From assembly GCF_017114985.1 (NCBI RefSeq), contig NZ_JABXKP010000060.1:33111-97110 (forward strand): DNA of 64,000 nucleotides. The letters are read 5' to 3'. The notes under the pieces are model-generated. The model did not search any database and was not told the DNA's origin. It saw only the letters and a list, made by a program, of their open reading frames with translations. Source of the DNA: Nostoc sp. JL33. GTDB lineage: Bacteria; Cyanobacteriota; Cyanobacteriia; Cyanobacteriales; Nostocaceae. Numbering within the stretch: the stretch's first letter is position 1; each line of letters opens with the position of its first letter. This document shows, one piece after another, positions 63,301 through 64,000 of this stretch. The position numbers and the translations under genes are program-made.

Positions 63301-64000
63301 TAACCGTAACTACATAATTATCAGGGAATCTCGCTATTTACAATGATTAAGAATCTCTAATAATTTGTATCAAATTTTACTTGTATATCTGAAGGTGTAT
63401 TCTTCTCAATCAGAGCTAGGGACTAACTCAAAATCTTTTCATAGAAACAACTTCTAATTTGAGGTATCTATCAGTGAGATAGACTGAAAGTTTTCAGTTG
63501 TTTATCCATTACTTTAATTGTGCAAGTTTAAGAAAAGGTAAGCTTTTAGTAAAATATTGAGTTAACTGATTTTTAATTATTTAGTATTTTCTGAAGACTA
63601 AGAGGATGAATGAACAAGTCTAATTTATTACTAGCCGGGCGACTAGAAGTCGCGGCTACACGAGACAAAACCCACCTCCGTGGGTTAAAAACCTTGATTT
63701 TTCATGCTTTCCACGGAGGTGGACGAGAGTTTCTGTAGTAGCGAATTATATTAGCCCAATACTTTTCAAACAACCTCTAAGAGACCATTTATAAAGTAAA
63801 CTTTAAATTGTCGGGTGCGTTAGCGCGGAAAGTAGGGCACCTGGAAATATGGTGCGTTACGGCTAAATTAGACTTTCTCAAACCCTCAAATTCTTACACA
63901 GCCTTAACACACCCTACTTAATATTTACTTTATAAATAGACTCTAATACCAATTTAATATGAAGCTACATATAATAGAGGGAAGCAAACTCGGTAAGTTT
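63301..64000. other. Intergenic region to window edge with palindromic repeats
   Basis: No gene. Bases 63631-63737 form a cluster of nested hairpins (GCGACTAGAAGTCGC; CCCACCTCCGTGGGT; CCTCCGTGG paired with CCACGGAGG). Further on, GGTGCGTTAGCGCGG and GGTGCGTTACGGC (63811-63866) are fragments of a GTGCGTTA-type repeat common in Nostoc intergenic DNA. Confidence 0.55.
63631..63737. repeat. Nested hairpin repeat block
   Basis: GCGACTAGAAGTCGC (63640-63654), ACCCACCTCCGTGGGT (63670-63685), and CCTCCGTGG (63675-63683) complementary to CCACGGAGG (63711-63719), giving two alternative folds. It resembles intergenic repeats of Nostoc; only one copy is in this window. Confidence 0.7.

Overview
The window is chromosomal DNA from a filamentous, almost certainly Nostoc-type, cyanobacterium. 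Direct signs are the photosystem I gene psaC, a HetZ-family (heterocyst differentiation) gene, many cyanobacteria-restricted small families (types DUF751, DUF3143, DUF3318, DUF4327, DUF1400), an SLH-OprB porin, very frequent GCGATCGC (HIP1-like) octamers, and the dense short tandem and palindromic repeats typical of Nostoc intergenic DNA.

Layout. 1-6.7 kb: the start of trpB, an SUI1/YciH factor, a Pmp3/YqaE membrane peptide, a beta-carbonic anhydrase, trpC and lpdA. 7.6-16.5 kb: a two-partner-secretion outer-membrane transporter, a five-domain FHA-PAS-GAF-GGDEF-EAL protein, a deacetylase, small proteins, a TerB-like protein and murF. 16.9-19.7 kb: a small defence-related island with a wrecked cas6-cas8a1 remnant and an AIPR gene. 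20-31 kb: glmS, psaC, several hypotheticals, a toxin-antitoxin locus destroyed by a MITE, nnrD, a RAYT transposase between inverted REP repeats, larC and a TsaC/YciO-type gene. 31.7-39.4 kb: a HetZ-related gene, a second decayed toxin-antitoxin pair, a convergent type II restriction-modification pair, DUF751-rbfA, DUF4327 and an IS1341-type tnpB element with a frameshift. 40-54 kb: two J-domain genes, a CHAT protease, dnaJ-dnaK, an M28 peptidase, a SagB-type oxidoreductase, trhO, tRNA-Ala(UGC), a PlsC-like acyltransferase and a sulfate-binding protein. 54-64 kb: a DUF1400 hydrolase, a large di-haem peroxidase-like protein, DUF3318, a porin and a Crp/Fnr regulator.

Most genes are monocistronic housekeeping genes separated by long, repeat-filled spacers. 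The plausible co-transcribed units are DUF751-rbfA, dnaK-dnaJ, J-domain-DUF3143 and the small toxin-antitoxin pairs. There is no prophage or large biosynthetic cluster and no CRISPR array.

The unusual content is mobile and defensive. At least three MITE-like families are present: one with TA target duplications, one with a perfect 10-bp target duplication beside tRNA-Ala, and one with GGACTTACGCA ends. There is also a RAYT/REP unit, a tnpB carrying an in-frame embedded repeat, remnants of a type I (MYXAN-like) cas operon, an intact AIPR gene, an apparently intact R-M pair and a CHAT protease with an unrecognised C-terminal half. I did not find one clearly new multi-gene system. The best leads are the CHAT protein next to the Hsp70/J-protein genes, the cas-remnant/AIPR island, and a small membrane-protein gene whose reading frame continues with coding-like sequence beyond its stop codon. 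All family assignments are from reading the translations by eye; no database search was run.
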